Assembly (NCBI RefSeq): GCF_024582815.1
Contig: NZ_CP102099.1
Span: 3,658,001-3,722,000 of the forward strand
Direction of reading: 5' to 3'
Length of the DNA: 64,000 nucleotides
Origin: Acinetobacter colistiniresistens
Lineage (GTDB): Bacteria > Pseudomonadota > Gammaproteobacteria > Pseudomonadales > Moraxellaceae
The notes beneath the pieces were generated by a model. It worked only from the letters and a program-made list of their open reading frames with translations. It did no database searches and was not told the DNA's origin. A program made the translations under genes and the position numbers. Below, in pieces: positions 1-8,306 of the stretch. Each line of letters begins with the position of its first letter. Position 1 is the first letter of the stretch.

Positions 1-93
1 TTGTTGCCATTTGGCAATTCTCCCGTTATTAAACAACCTTAAAAAAAGAAAATAACCTCTTTTTAAGGGCACATAATTGTAAGCTAAGAAGTA

Positions 94-125
94 AAAATGG
101 TCAACATTGTTAGTGCTGACCATTT
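94..125 (-). terminator. Rho-independent terminator of the EcsC-family gene
   Basis: An inverted repeat (AAATGGTCA with TGACCATTT) lies just past the stop of the leftward gene and ends in a T-run when read on the minus strand. This fits an intrinsic terminator. The rest of the first 168 bases shows no gene. Confidence 0.6.
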
Positions 126-168
126 CTTGGCTTTGTTGTGTTTTGATATCTAAAATTGCATACAACGC

Positions 169-1509
169 TTAACTAGGTTTTGTTGATGCAGGTTCGATAT
201 CAAGTGCCTTCGTTTCTGTACCCATTTCAGTACTCTCTTCTACCGACAGGTGCTCTTGCTGCTTTAGCGCAGGCTGCTGTTCAGTATGCAGATGCTCAAC
301 CACATGCTGCTCAGCTAATTGCTGAATTCCCTCTTCAACCTTGTCATCCACAGAATCCGTAGCAGCCGTATTTTCTTTGGTTTGAACAGTCACTTTGGTA
401 ATCACATTATTCTGTTGCTCTGATGTGGTGTTATTGCCTTCAACTGCCACAGAACTTAATAAACGTGGACTCGCTTTTTTCAGCTGCTGTTCTGCTTTGA
501 AATAAGCCTCTAAAGGTGAAGTTTTTTCATTGGGATGTTGATTGATATAAAATCGGGCCGCACCAAAAATTGCCTGAGATTTATGGCCGACATCATCCAA
601 TAATCTCCAACTATAGAAACCACCCAGTGCTGCACCCGCAATTGGTGTCAGTTTACCAATTACTGATGCTTGAGGAATACGATTGAGCCAGTTCCATTTA
701 AACTGACCATTTTCATCGACCAACCACTTTTTCACCAGTTCAATATCATTATTTGAACCGAGCAGCTGCTGGAATTGCTGTAAATTATGGGTTTCCAACA
801 TGGATTGCAATGCTTTTAAGGCGACGAGCAAAGTCTGTTTTTCCGCAACCAAACTTAAGTCAATTTCTTTAAAGACAAAGGCAACGATCTCTTGATCTGC
901 ATCTTCGGTTAAATCAAAACCGTGCGAACGTCCTGTCTGATATATGGTTCTCAAAGCCAGTACGATTGAAGCCGGGATATCAATCGCCGCACCCCACACC
1001 CCAGTAGCACCTGTAATTGCACCTTGAGCTGCTGCGAGTAATTTATTCTGCTCAATCAATGCCTGACTTAAACGTTGTGAACGCCCCGTATCCTGTGTCA
1101 GCTCAATAATATCTTTCACCCCGGCTTCTTCCAGAATTTTTTCTGTTAAGGAGCTATTCGAACTAAACTCATTCAACCATTGAAATAAATAGTCAGACAC
1201 CTTTTCCCCTAAATCTGGAGATACAAATGAAGCAACATTATTGACTCGGTTGTAATGGCGACCTAACAGCTGATGCGACAGTTTCGGGAGTTGTTGGCGT
1301 AACATTTGTTGAGGATTTTCATATTTTTCCACCTCAAACGGGCTTTTAAAACGTGCCTTCCCTTCGACAATATTGGATGAGTTGGCCAATTCCGCACCCG
1401 ATGTTGTTGGAGCCACTTGCAGTTTTTGTAATTCTGAACTGAGCTTTTTAGCCACTCCAAAGGCTTGTGCAAATAAACCTGAAGATTGCTTGTTTTTAGA
1501 TTTTGTCAT
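169..1509 (-). CDS. EcsC family protein
   Basis: This 446-residue protein has a central stretch (about residues 160-225) containing GAITGATGVWGAAIDIPASI followed by ALRTIYQTG and a GFDLTEDADQE segment. That pattern is typical of the EcsC family, whose function is poorly known; Bacillus EcsC is linked to an ABC transporter locus. The last 100 residues are rich in E, Q and T and look disordered. There is no signal peptide; the glycine/alanine-rich helices may associate with membrane. The ATG at 1509 is chosen because AGAGG precedes it at good spacing, whereas the upstream in-frame TTG lacks a ribosome site. It is divergent from the next gene, and its substrate and role are unknown. Confidence 0.75.
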   Translation of the reverse strand: MTKSKNKQSSGLFAQAFGVAKKLSSELQKLQVAPTTSGAELANSSNIVEGKARFKSPFEVEKYENPQQMLRQQLPKLSHQLLGRHYNRVNNVASFVSPDLGEKVSDYLFQWLNEFSSNSSLTEKILEEAGVKDIIELTQDTGRSQRLSQALIEQNKLLAAAQGAITGATGVWGAAIDIPASIVLALRTIYQTGRSHGFDLTEDADQEIVAFVFKEIDLSLVAEKQTLLVALKALQSMLETHNLQQFQQLLGSNNDIELVKKWLVDENGQFKWNWLNRIPQASVIGKLTPIAGAALGGFYSWRLLDDVGHKSQAIFGAARFYINQHPNEKTSPLEAYFKAEQQLKKASPRLLSSVAVEGNNTTSEQQNNVITKVTVQTKENTAATDSVDDKVEEGIQQLAEQHVVEHLHTEQQPALKQQEHLSVEESTEMGTETKALDIEPASTKPS

Positions 1510-1798
1510 CAAGTACCTCTGTTGTGTAATCTGTGCATCTCTAGGTAAATACTAGGTTGAATGCAGATTTATCTCAACTTTTATCTGTGTACTTTCATTA
1601 CGTTTCGTCACAACCACACCAATATTTACGAATATTTACACAACTGGAAATAGTCATAAAATTTGCCATAAGAAATAAAAAACCTTTCTGCTATTATGGT
1701 GTCATTCACTCATAAGCCATTTTAATCGTTATTTTCTCCTGATTTGTATTCGTAGCGAGATGCGCAAGGCTTAGTATTACCAGAAAAGGGAACTGTAA

Positions 1799-3028
1799 AT
1801 GAAACGTGTTGTAATCACTGGTATGGGCATTAACTCATGTATCGGTAACTCTTTAGAAGAGGTCACTCATTCTTTAAAAAATGGAATCTCAGGAACACGT
1901 TTAAACCCTACTTATGCAGAACTGAATTTCAAAAGCCATGTCAGTGCAGCTGCTGAACAGGATTTTGAGGGCATTGACCGCAAACTCAAACGCTTTATGG
2001 GCGTGTGTGCAATGTATGCTTATAATGCAGCAGTTGCAGCAGTAGAACATGCCGGACTTAAACAAGAAGATTTGGCCAACAATCCACGCTACGGTATCGC
2101 AGGTGGTAGTGGTGGTAACTCAACAGCATCTGTTGCCGAAATGGTGAAATTATTAGAAGAAAAAGGCGCACGCAAAATCGGTCCGTTCTTTGTTCCTCGT
2201 AATATGAGTAATACCATTACCGCAAATGTGGGTGTTGCCTTTAAACTCCAAGGGATCGCTCATTCGATTACCAGCGCATGTGCAACGTCTGCCGATGCCA
2301 TTGGTTATGCCTACAACCTGATCCAACTGGGTAAACAAGATTTAATGCTTGCCGGTGGCGGTGAAGAAGACCATTGGTCACAAAGCTTGTTGTTTGATGC
2401 GATGGGTGCCTTATGTTCAAAATACAACGACGCACCTGAAACTGCCTCACGCCCATACTCAAAAGATCGTGATGGCTTCGTCATTGCAGGTGGTGGTGGT
2501 TTCGTGGTACTTGAATCACTCGAACATGCACAAGCCCGTGGTGCTAACATTTTAGCTGAAGTGATTGGCTATGCCGCAAACAGTGATGGTGCAGACATGG
2601 TTGCACCAAGTGGTGAAGGTGCAACACGTTGTATCATTATGGCCTTGGACGAAGCTAAACAGCATGGCGTAGAGCAGATCGACTATGTCAACACCCATGG
2701 TACATCTACACCGGCAGGCGACGTGACTGAGCTTAAAGCCATGGAGCGTGCATTTGGTGAAGGTCAGGTTCCGCCACTCAGCTCAACCAAATCAATGACA
2801 GGTCATAGTCTTGGTGCTGCGGGTGTCCAGGAAGCCATCTATTCGGTATTGATGATGCAAAATGACTTTATTGCACCCAACATCAACGTGACCGAGCTGG
2901 ATGAAGGTGCGCAAGGTTTCGATATTGTACTTGAAAAACGTGATGCAAAACTGAATACTGTCATGAGTAACAGTTTTGGCTTTGGCGGCGTAAATGCTTG
3001 CCTTATTTTCAAGAAGTGGGATGCGTAG
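1799..3028 (+). CDS. fabB: beta-ketoacyl-ACP synthase I (FabB type)
   Basis: This enzyme condenses malonyl-ACP with acyl-ACP during fatty acid elongation in the cytoplasm. The 409-residue length matches FabB. The thiolase-fold catalytic triad is visible: Cys161 in SITSACATSADA, His300 in NTHGTSTPAGD and His336 in MTGHSLGAAG, with the Gly-rich SNSFGFGGVNA near the C terminus. Cys-His-His is the signature of elongating synthases, unlike the Cys-His-Asn of FabH. The gene stands alone, far from acpP-fabG-fabD at 33-35 kb. FabB rather than FabF is inferred from the N-terminal RVVITGMGINSCIG and the length; a FabF-like role cannot be excluded. A palindromic intergenic repeat follows the stop. Confidence 0.88.
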   Translation: MKRVVITGMGINSCIGNSLEEVTHSLKNGISGTRLNPTYAELNFKSHVSAAAEQDFEGIDRKLKRFMGVCAMYAYNAAVAAVEHAGLKQEDLANNPRYGIAGGSGGNSTASVAEMVKLLEEKGARKIGPFFVPRNMSNTITANVGVAFKLQGIAHSITSACATSADAIGYAYNLIQLGKQDLMLAGGGEEDHWSQSLLFDAMGALCSKYNDAPETASRPYSKDRDGFVIAGGGGFVVLESLEHAQARGANILAEVIGYAANSDGADMVAPSGEGATRCIIMALDEAKQHGVEQIDYVNTHGTSTPAGDVTELKAMERAFGEGQVPPLSSTKSMTGHSLGAAGVQEAIYSVLMMQNDFIAPNINVTELDEGAQGFDIVLEKRDAKLNTVMSNSFGFGGVNACLIFKKWDA

Positions 3029-3055
3029 AGGGTCCGTTAACATTTCACAGATGCT

Positions 3056-3272
3056 TGCGACAGAGGATATTTTTTAGCTAATACAAGGCATGACTTATGA
3101 AACTTAGTCATTCTAAGTGAATAAGGCATAACGTAGTAGCAGCAAAAAATATCCCTGTCCCGAAGGGTTATGACTAAAACTTCCCTAAACTTCGTTATGA
3201 AACTTGGCAATGGAGTCACCATTACCTACGTTCCATGCCTTGTTTAAGTCATTTTAGTCTATAACGCAAGCA
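3056..3272. repeat. Intergenic palindromic repeat element
   Basis: This non-coding stretch fills most of the gap between the ketoacyl synthase gene and hemJ. It contains a long imperfect palindrome with arms GGATATTTTTT (3065-3075) and AAAAAATATCC (3144-3154), and inside these further paired blocks around AAGGCAT and ATAAGGCAT. A second pair, GTTATGACTAAAACTT near 3168 and ATTTTAGTCTATAAC near 3250, brackets the right half. No open frame of note is present. It resembles dispersed REP-like or MITE-like intergenic DNA. Confidence 0.55.
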
Positions 3273-3316
3273 TAGTTGAAATATCAACACACCCTCGCCC
3301 CCACTGAGGATGATCA

Positions 3317-3769
3317 ATGGATGCACCTTCTGATGCTTTTTTGTGGGTAAAAGCATTACATATTATTGCTGTGGTGTGTTGGTTCGCTGCTTTGTTCTAT
3401 CTACCACGTCTTTTTGTTTACCACGCCATGAGCGAAGATACCGTCAGTCATCAACGCTTTGAAGTGATGGAACGCAAGTTGTATCGCGGGATTATGTGGC
3501 CATCTATGATTGCCACACTCATTACCGCCCACTTTCTGGTTGACTGGGGTGATGCAACCCGACATTACCATGAGGCATTATGGTTCTATCTCAAAGTCGG
3601 CTTGGTAGGTCTGTTAGTGATTTACCATTTTGTCTGTGGTTATTACCGTAAAAAACTGATTGGCAATGCGCACTATAAATCACATAAGTTCTGGCGTTTC
3701 TTCAATGAAATGCCAACCCTGATCTTGTTTGCGGTGGTGATTTTAGTTGTAGTCAAACCTCAGTTTTAA
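3317..3769 (+). CDS. hemJ: HemJ-type protoporphyrinogen IX oxidase
   Basis: This is a 150-residue integral membrane protein of the UPF0093/HemJ family, which oxidises protoporphyrinogen IX to protoporphyrin IX in haem synthesis in bacteria lacking HemG or HemY. Four hydrophobic spans are visible (about residues 10-30, 57-75, 86-108 and 128-148). The conserved first-span motif KALHIIAVVCWFAALFYLPR carries the histidine and arginine typical of the family. GAGGA lies at suitable distance before the ATG. HemJ was first characterised in Acinetobacter, so finding it here fits the genus. It is followed by a bidirectional hairpin terminator. Confidence 0.9.
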   Translation: MDAPSDAFLWVKALHIIAVVCWFAALFYLPRLFVYHAMSEDTVSHQRFEVMERKLYRGIMWPSMIATLITAHFLVDWGDATRHYHEALWFYLKVGLVGLLVIYHFVCGYYRKKLIGNAHYKSHKFWRFFNEMPTLILFAVVILVVVKPQF

Positions 3770-3791
3770 TTCAACAGCACTGTTCTTTTTC

Positions 3792-3820
3792 TAATGCTGT
3801 AGCTTAGACTACAGCATTAA
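3792..3820. terminator. Bidirectional terminator after hemJ
   Basis: A perfect stem, AATGCTGTAG with CTACAGCATT, separates the convergent hemJ and the following minus-strand gene. T-runs are weak, so it may serve both directions only partially. Confidence 0.55.
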
Positions 3821-3832
3821 CCCCAATTCAAA

Positions 3833-4225
3833 CTACAAACAGCTTATCCCCTTCAAGTTTAAAGACACTTGCTGAAAGTGAGTCTCTTTTTTTGTTTTAA
3901 AATTACGATAGCTTGCGCCATAAAGAATATAGCCTTGTGACACAAAGGTATATTGCCCCGTTACTTTGCCATCAATCAGCTCATTCATGGTTTTATAAAC
4001 CTCAGGCTGAGCAAACTTCTCCACCTCAACCTCTTCAATATGGACTGGCACAGAAAGCTTTATATCTTTGAGATAGGGATAATACTTAATCGACTGTATC
4101 TTTTGATATTCTGGTGAAACCAATAAAATTGAATTTTTACCATCCGTAAAACAGTAATATTCATTACTTGCATAGCTTTGTACGCACACAGATAAAAATA
4201 AGCACAACAAGACAATTTTCTTCAT
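3833..4225 (-). CDS. Small exported protein of unknown function
   Basis: This 130-residue protein begins with a clear Sec signal peptide (MKKIVLLCLFLSVCVQSYA, cleavage likely after YA at about residue 19). The mature part is hydrophilic with two cysteines, YYCF near its start and SCL at the very end, which could form a disulfide in the periplasm. I recognise no family. GAGAAAAA precedes the ATG. It lies next to another exported unknown on the same strand with a short gap, so the two may form a small accessory operon. Confidence 0.6.
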   Translation of the reverse strand: MKKIVLLCLFLSVCVQSYASNEYYCFTDGKNSILLVSPEYQKIQSIKYYPYLKDIKLSVPVHIEEVEVEKFAQPEVYKTMNELIDGKVTGQYTFVSQGYILYGASYRNFKTKKETHFQQVSLNLKGISCL

Positions 4226-4272
4226 TTTTTCTCAACCAATGATTGATCTGTATAGATATTCTGACAATCAGA

Positions 4273-5010
4273 TCATAAAAATTGCTTTATTCTTAACGGT
4301 ACTTTATTTGATAAGCCCGACTTTTTCATTTGATCCGCATAGATCATGTAATTTTTTCTGGCTTGACCTAGATTTTTTAAAGCGAAATAGACATCCGCTC
4401 GATTTAAATAAGCCACGGTCCGATTCGGATCCAACGTTATCACATGCTTTAACAACCTCAAGGAATCATCATAATAGCCCATTTGATAGAGAAAAAATGC
4501 AGCATCATTTAGCTCAGCTGCATCCTGTTTTTGATAAGTCGATAATTGGCAGTCAATGCTTTTAATAATTTGCCTGATCCCTGATACTTCACTTTTATGG
4601 ACCTGTTTTAATTGTTCCGAGGGTAAATAAGGAAAATACTCAACTCCGTCTTTGCCACCACCAATATCGGCCATCCATAGCGGCGTTTTACTCTTTTTAT
4701 CCCATTGCCCACTACAACTATTTGAAATCAGACTCGGTATCGTATCTAAAATCACTTTCCGGTTATTATCGACCACAAAACACTGTGTCATTTCGGTTTC
4801 AAATCGATCCAAGACTGCTGAATAGTGATATTGATGATTTTGATAAGAATCAATGACTGGAAGGACAAGCTTGGAATGACCATTTAACTCCTCTAAGGGA
4901 GAACCCGTACAATTTTTATAATGCTTGATATCTAAATCCGCATAAGACGCACTACTCATCAAGCAGAATGAAAAAAACATTGATTGAATGCTTCGCATAC
5001 CAAAATTCAT
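4273..5010 (-). CDS. Exported TPR-containing protein, unknown function
   Basis: This 245-residue protein has an N-terminal signal peptide (FFSFCLMSSASYA, cleavage about residue 24). The C-terminal third, about residues 165-235, holds tetratricopeptide-like helices (LNDAAFFLYQMGYYDDSLRL and AYLNRADVYFALKNLGQAR). The middle contains several cysteines and no recognised enzyme motif. AGGAAGG lies directly before the first ATG; the ATG four codons later (MRSIQ) has more usual spacing. A role in periplasmic protein interaction is inference only. Confidence 0.6.
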   Translation of the reverse strand: MNFGMRSIQSMFFSFCLMSSASYADLDIKHYKNCTGSPLEELNGHSKLVLPVIDSYQNHQYHYSAVLDRFETEMTQCFVVDNNRKVILDTIPSLISNSCSGQWDKKSKTPLWMADIGGGKDGVEYFPYLPSEQLKQVHKSEVSGIRQIIKSIDCQLSTYQKQDAAELNDAAFFLYQMGYYDDSLRLLKHVITLDPNRTVAYLNRADVYFALKNLGQARKNYMIYADQMKKSGLSNKVPLRIKQFL

Positions 5011-5077
5011 CCTTCCTACGGCGTATTTTTGTTCTAAAATAAACGGTATATCTCAGTTTTTAATACTTAAAGCTCAA

Positions 5078-5602
5078 ATGATCAAAGCATTTCCAGCGTT
5101 TATACAAAGATTAAAAGCTCGCTTTATTTCCAGCTTAATCTTTTATCTCAAAATGAATCAATTCCAATATCGTGGTTTGACGTCTGGTGAAATCGAAATG
5201 GCGCGTCCCGTCTTTGGTGATTTAATTGATTACACAAAAATTAAAATCTTTAACATCCCCTATTTACCTTGGCAACCTGTCAATATTTTTATGGCACCGA
5301 ATGGCAACCTATTCGTTCATCAAAAATATTTCAGTCCGGACTACTCGACTTGCTCCCTCTCCTTGCAGGGAATTTTTATTCACGAACTGGCGCATATTTT
5401 ACAGTTTCAACAACACACCCATGTGATTGTTAAAGGTGCAATCCTTCAGGCAGGCTATTACCTCAGCTTTAAACAATATAACCCTTATCAATATCGCTTG
5501 ATCCAAGGTAAAGCTTTTTCTAGCTATAACATTGAGCAGCAAGGGGATATTGCACGCGATATTTTTTTGAACAGAATTCCCAATATTATCCTCAAAAACT
5601 AA
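5078..5602 (+). CDS. HExxH zinc-peptidase-like protein (Vgr-related)
   Basis: This protein of about 174 residues has the motif IHELAHILQFQQ (His102, Glu103, His106), the zinc-binding pattern of metallopeptidases. The preceding LTSGEIEMARPVFGDLIDY and MAPNGNLFVH segments match a group of short proteins often labelled Vgr- or Rhs-related in Acinetobacter. They also resemble the peptidase-like domain fused to some toxin and T6SS proteins. There is no signal peptide. No other secretion gene lies nearby, so a T6SS role is not supported here. An ATG 30 codons upstream (4988) is in frame but would overlap the divergent neighbour, so the start at 5078 is preferred; both lack a good ribosome site. Confidence 0.6.
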   Translation: MIKAFPAFIQRLKARFISSLIFYLKMNQFQYRGLTSGEIEMARPVFGDLIDYTKIKIFNIPYLPWQPVNIFMAPNGNLFVHQKYFSPDYSTCSLSLQGIFIHELAHILQFQQHTHVIVKGAILQAGYYLSFKQYNPYQYRLIQGKAFSSYNIEQQGDIARDIFLNRIPNIILKN

Positions 5603-5637
5603 AAAGCCCCGTAATTTATATTTACAGGGCTTTTTAA
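5601..5637. terminator. Terminator between convergent genes
   Basis: AAAAAGCCC and GGGCTTTTT form a strong stem around an AT-rich loop, with A- and T-tracts on both sides. It can end both the HExxH gene and the leftward small-protein cluster. Confidence 0.8.
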
Positions 5638-5658
5638 GTAAGTAATTCACACTTGAAC

Positions 5659-5820
5659 TTATGCAGCAGTGCCTTTACCAGTTTCAATTGGGTGTTCATG
5701 ACTATCATCCATATCAGTCGTAAATTCTACACGCATCGCATCCTTAACAATGGTTCCTATACGCCCAACACCAATGGCTAAACCCAAGGCAATGACAGGC
5801 AATAAAATCGTTGAAGTCAT
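5659..5820 (-). CDS. Tiny single-span membrane protein, copy 3 (53 aa)
   Basis: This 53-residue open frame starts MTSTILLPVIALGLAIGVGR, then IGTIVKDAMRVEF, then an acidic tail with DMDDSHEHP. Residues 4-20 form one hydrophobic helix. The LLPVIALGLAIGVGRIGT core closely matches the two 32-residue proteins encoded immediately upstream on the same strand. AGAGGTAGCAAATT precedes the ATG, giving a good ribosome site. It is the longest of the three and the last in the transcript, before a terminator. Function is unknown; the pattern resembles small accessory subunits or regulators of membrane complexes, which is inference. Confidence 0.65.
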   Translation of the reverse strand: MTSTILLPVIALGLAIGVGRIGTIVKDAMRVEFTTDMDDSHEHPIETGKGTAA

Positions 5821-5863
5821 AATTTGCTACCTCTTTATTTAAATGACTATTTAACAAATCAGC

Positions 5864-5962
5864 TTAAGCTTGCTGGTCTTGCTCACGGAACATGACTGTA
5901 CCAATACGACCCACAACCACTGCTAAACCAAACGCAACCACAGGAAATAATAAAACTGACAT
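5864..5962 (-). CDS. Tiny single-span membrane protein, copy 2 (32 aa)
   Basis: This encodes 32 residues beginning MSVLLFPVVAFGLAVVVGR and ending IGTVMFREQDQQA. One membrane helix is followed by a short polar tail. It is nearly identical to the neighbouring copy at 6006-6104, including the MSVLLFPV start and the GT-V-MF motif. AAAGAAG lies before the ATG (GGTAAAGAAGATGTC). It is too short for most gene callers, but the paralogy with two neighbours in the same orientation and the conserved ribosome sites argue that it is real. Confidence 0.65.
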   Translation of the reverse strand: MSVLLFPVVAFGLAVVVGRIGTVMFREQDQQA

Positions 5963-6005
5963 CTTCTTTACCTCATCAATCCATACATAAAAATTGAATG
6001 ATCAA

Positions 6006-6104
6006 TTAAACTTGTTGATCTTTTTCTTGGAACATTACGGTGCCTACACGGCCAACGACAACAGCCAATCCAAAAGCAATCACAGGAAATAATAAAACTG
6101 ACAT
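6006..6104 (-). CDS. Tiny single-span membrane protein, copy 1 (32 aa)
   Basis: This encodes 32 residues beginning MSVLLFPVIAFGLAVVVGR and ending VGTVMFQEKDQQV. It is the first gene of the three-member set on the minus strand, with AAAGAGGTAAC just before the ATG. Differences from copy 2 are mostly conservative (V/I, R/Q, E/K), a pattern expected of proteins under selection after duplication. The hydrophobic segment covers residues 3-17. No known family is recognised. Confidence 0.65.
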   Translation of the reverse strand: MSVLLFPVIAFGLAVVVGRVGTVMFQEKDQQV

Positions 6105-6680
6105 TATTGTTACCTCTTTATTTTCGTGTTTGAGTACACTGGATCTACATCAAAGTGTACGCCTGTTCACATTAATTAGGATAATAGCAGTGCACAAATG
6201 TACACTCAAGTGTCGCAAAGATATTCCCGACAAACGGTATAAAAAACACTCAAAATAAACCCAAGACCATGAATATGCTATATTTTTAAAAAAGTACAAG
6301 TGTTTCACCTATTCCGATACAATAAAAATATAGAAAGTGATTATTTTTCTCAAGTTTTTGAAATACCCATAACTGTTGTAATTGATATGTCATATCCAGA
6401 TGTAAAAATGGCATGAAAAAACTTGCTATGATACTCTTCAATTTCTTCACAATTACGCACCATAATCATGCAAATATTGAGAAATGTTGCTGTTTTATAC
6501 AGAAAAACTTGTTATTTTTACGCAGAAAAATGCGCATTTAGTATATATTAGTAAACTTGTCATTTTTCTTTAAGATATAAAATGTTTGGCGCCATGATAT
6601 ACACTTGTTTTTAATAACTATACCCATATAAATCAGAAACTTGTATATCAGAACTTGTTAAAACTCAGGACTAGGTTTGA
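6105..6680. other. 576-bp AT-rich divergent intergenic region
   Basis: This stretch separates the small-protein cluster from nadE and must carry both promoters. No convincing gene is visible. The right half has the heptamer AACTTGT at 6506, 6554, 6638 and 6652, and a variant ACACTTGT at 6601. All are in the same orientation and roughly 10-48 bases apart, ending 22 bases before the nadE start. These could be binding sites, but that is inference. Confidence 0.45.
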
Positions 6681-8306
6681 ATGAAAAATTTTAAAGTTGC
6701 CCTTGCTCAATTCTCTCCGCACATTGGCAATATTGATGCAAATACTCAAAAGATGGTTGAGCAAGCAAATTTAGCGAAACAACAACAGGCTGATTTGATC
6801 ATCTTCCCAGAGCTTTCTACGATAGGTTATCCAGCCGAAGACTTATTACTTCGCCCAAATCTACAAAAACGCACTCAAAAAGCGTTTGCTCAACTCAGCG
6901 AAGTTAAAGATATCCTCATGGTGTTTGGTTTTGTACATCAAACTGAGGACGGTCATCGCTATAACTCCGCTGCTGTCATGAAAGATGGGCAGGTTTTAGG
7001 GGTTTATAACAAACACAACTTACCAAACTATGGCGTGTTTGATGAAAAGCGTTACTTCCAAGAAGGCCATCAACATCTTGTGTTTGAATATTTAGGTCAC
7101 AAGTTCGGTGTGTTGATTTGTGAAGATGTCTGGTCATTGAATACCGTTAAACAACTCAGTCAACTGAATGTTGAAACGGTACTGGTCTTAAATGCTTCAC
7201 CTTATGAAGTAGGTAAACCGCAACATCGTATCCAGACCTTAAATGAACTGGCAAAACAGTTAAATCTCAATCTGATCTATGTCAACCAAGTCGGTGGACA
7301 AGATGATTTGATTTTTGATGGTTCAAGTTTTGTCAGCAATCATGATGGTCAATTGGCATTACAAATTCCAAGCTTCCAAGAAGCTTTGGCTTATGCTGAA
7401 TACGATACTGAGCAAAAGCAATACAAAACAACTGATGCGATTCCAGCCTTAGAAACCTTTGCCGAGATTTATCAAGCATTGGTCATGGCAACACGTGATT
7501 ATGTACAGCGCTCAGGTTTCCCTGGTGTGATTCTAGGCTTATCTGGTGGGATCGACTCTGCTTTGACCCTAGCCATTGCAGTTGATGCAATTGGTGCTGA
7601 GAAAGTCCAAGCCGTGATGATGCCATATACCTACACCTCACAAATGAGTGTCGAAGATGCGACTGAACAAGCCCGTCGCATGGGTGTGACTTTTGGTATT
7701 GCAGAAATTCACCCGATCGTGAACAGCTTCATGCAAACCTTGTTCCCATTCTTTGGCAACGCACCTGCTGACGCGACAGAAGAAAACTTACAAGCGCGTA
7801 CTCGCGGTACTTTATTGATGGGTTTATCGAATAAGTTTGGTAACCTCGTGCTTTCTACTGGCAACAAGTCTGAAATCTCAGTAGGTTATTGCACCTTGTA
7901 TGGTGACATGGTCGGTGGTTTCTCTGTACTTAAAGATGTGTATAAAACCATTGTATTTGAACTGGCAAAATACCGTAATACGCTAGAAGCAACCCCTGTA
8001 ATTCCAGAGCGTGTGATTACACGTCCGCCATCGGCAGAACTTCGTCCAGATCAAAAAGACCAAGATTCCCTACCTGCGTATGATGTACTTGATGCCATCT
8101 TATATGCTTATATTGAGGAAGATCTCAGCCAAGCAGACATTATCGCCAAAGGCTACGAAGCCGAAGTGGTCGAGAAAGTGATTCGCCTGGTTGATCGTAA
8201 TGAATACAAGCGTCGTCAGGGCGCGATTGGGCCACGTATTAGTTCGCGTGCCTTCAGTCGCGAACGACGCTATCCTATCGTCAACGGATGGACCGCGAAT
8301 GACTGA
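6681..8306 (+). CDS. nadE: Glutamine-dependent NAD+ synthetase
   Basis: This enzyme makes NAD+ from nicotinate adenine dinucleotide, ATP and glutamine-derived ammonia in the cytoplasm. It is a 541-residue two-domain protein. The N-terminal nitrilase-like glutaminase has the Glu44 (FPELS), Lys111 (YNKHNLPNY) and Cys147 (LICEDVW) triad. The C-terminal synthetase has the ATP pyrophosphatase loop SGGIDSA at residues 288-294 and STGNKSE further on. This is the shorter glutamine-using form found in many Proteobacteria. The start codon overlap with the next gene (8 bases) implies co-translation with the hypothetical protein downstream. Confidence 0.95.
   Translation: MKNFKVALAQFSPHIGNIDANTQKMVEQANLAKQQQADLIIFPELSTIGYPAEDLLLRPNLQKRTQKAFAQLSEVKDILMVFGFVHQTEDGHRYNSAAVMKDGQVLGVYNKHNLPNYGVFDEKRYFQEGHQHLVFEYLGHKFGVLICEDVWSLNTVKQLSQLNVETVLVLNASPYEVGKPQHRIQTLNELAKQLNLNLIYVNQVGGQDDLIFDGSSFVSNHDGQLALQIPSFQEALAYAEYDTEQKQYKTTDAIPALETFAEIYQALVMATRDYVQRSGFPGVILGLSGGIDSALTLAIAVDAIGAEKVQAVMMPYTYTSQMSVEDATEQARRMGVTFGIAEIHPIVNSFMQTLFPFFGNAPADATEENLQARTRGTLLMGLSNKFGNLVLSTGNKSEISVGYCTLYGDMVGGFSVLKDVYKTIVFELAKYRNTLEATPVIPERVITRPPSAELRPDQKDQDSLPAYDVLDAILYAYIEEDLSQADIIAKGYEAEVVEKVIRLVDRNEYKRRQGAIGPRISSRAFSRERRYPIVNGWTAND

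Noticed and set aside
5078..5602. T6SS effector or VgrG component
   Set aside because: Only the short HExxH region fits; no other T6SS gene or delivery domain is nearby, so it is kept as a peptidase-like protein.
8191..8298. Upstream extension of the gene after nadE
   Set aside because: The extra 36 codons lie inside nadE, while an ATG overlapping the nadE stop gives normal coupling.
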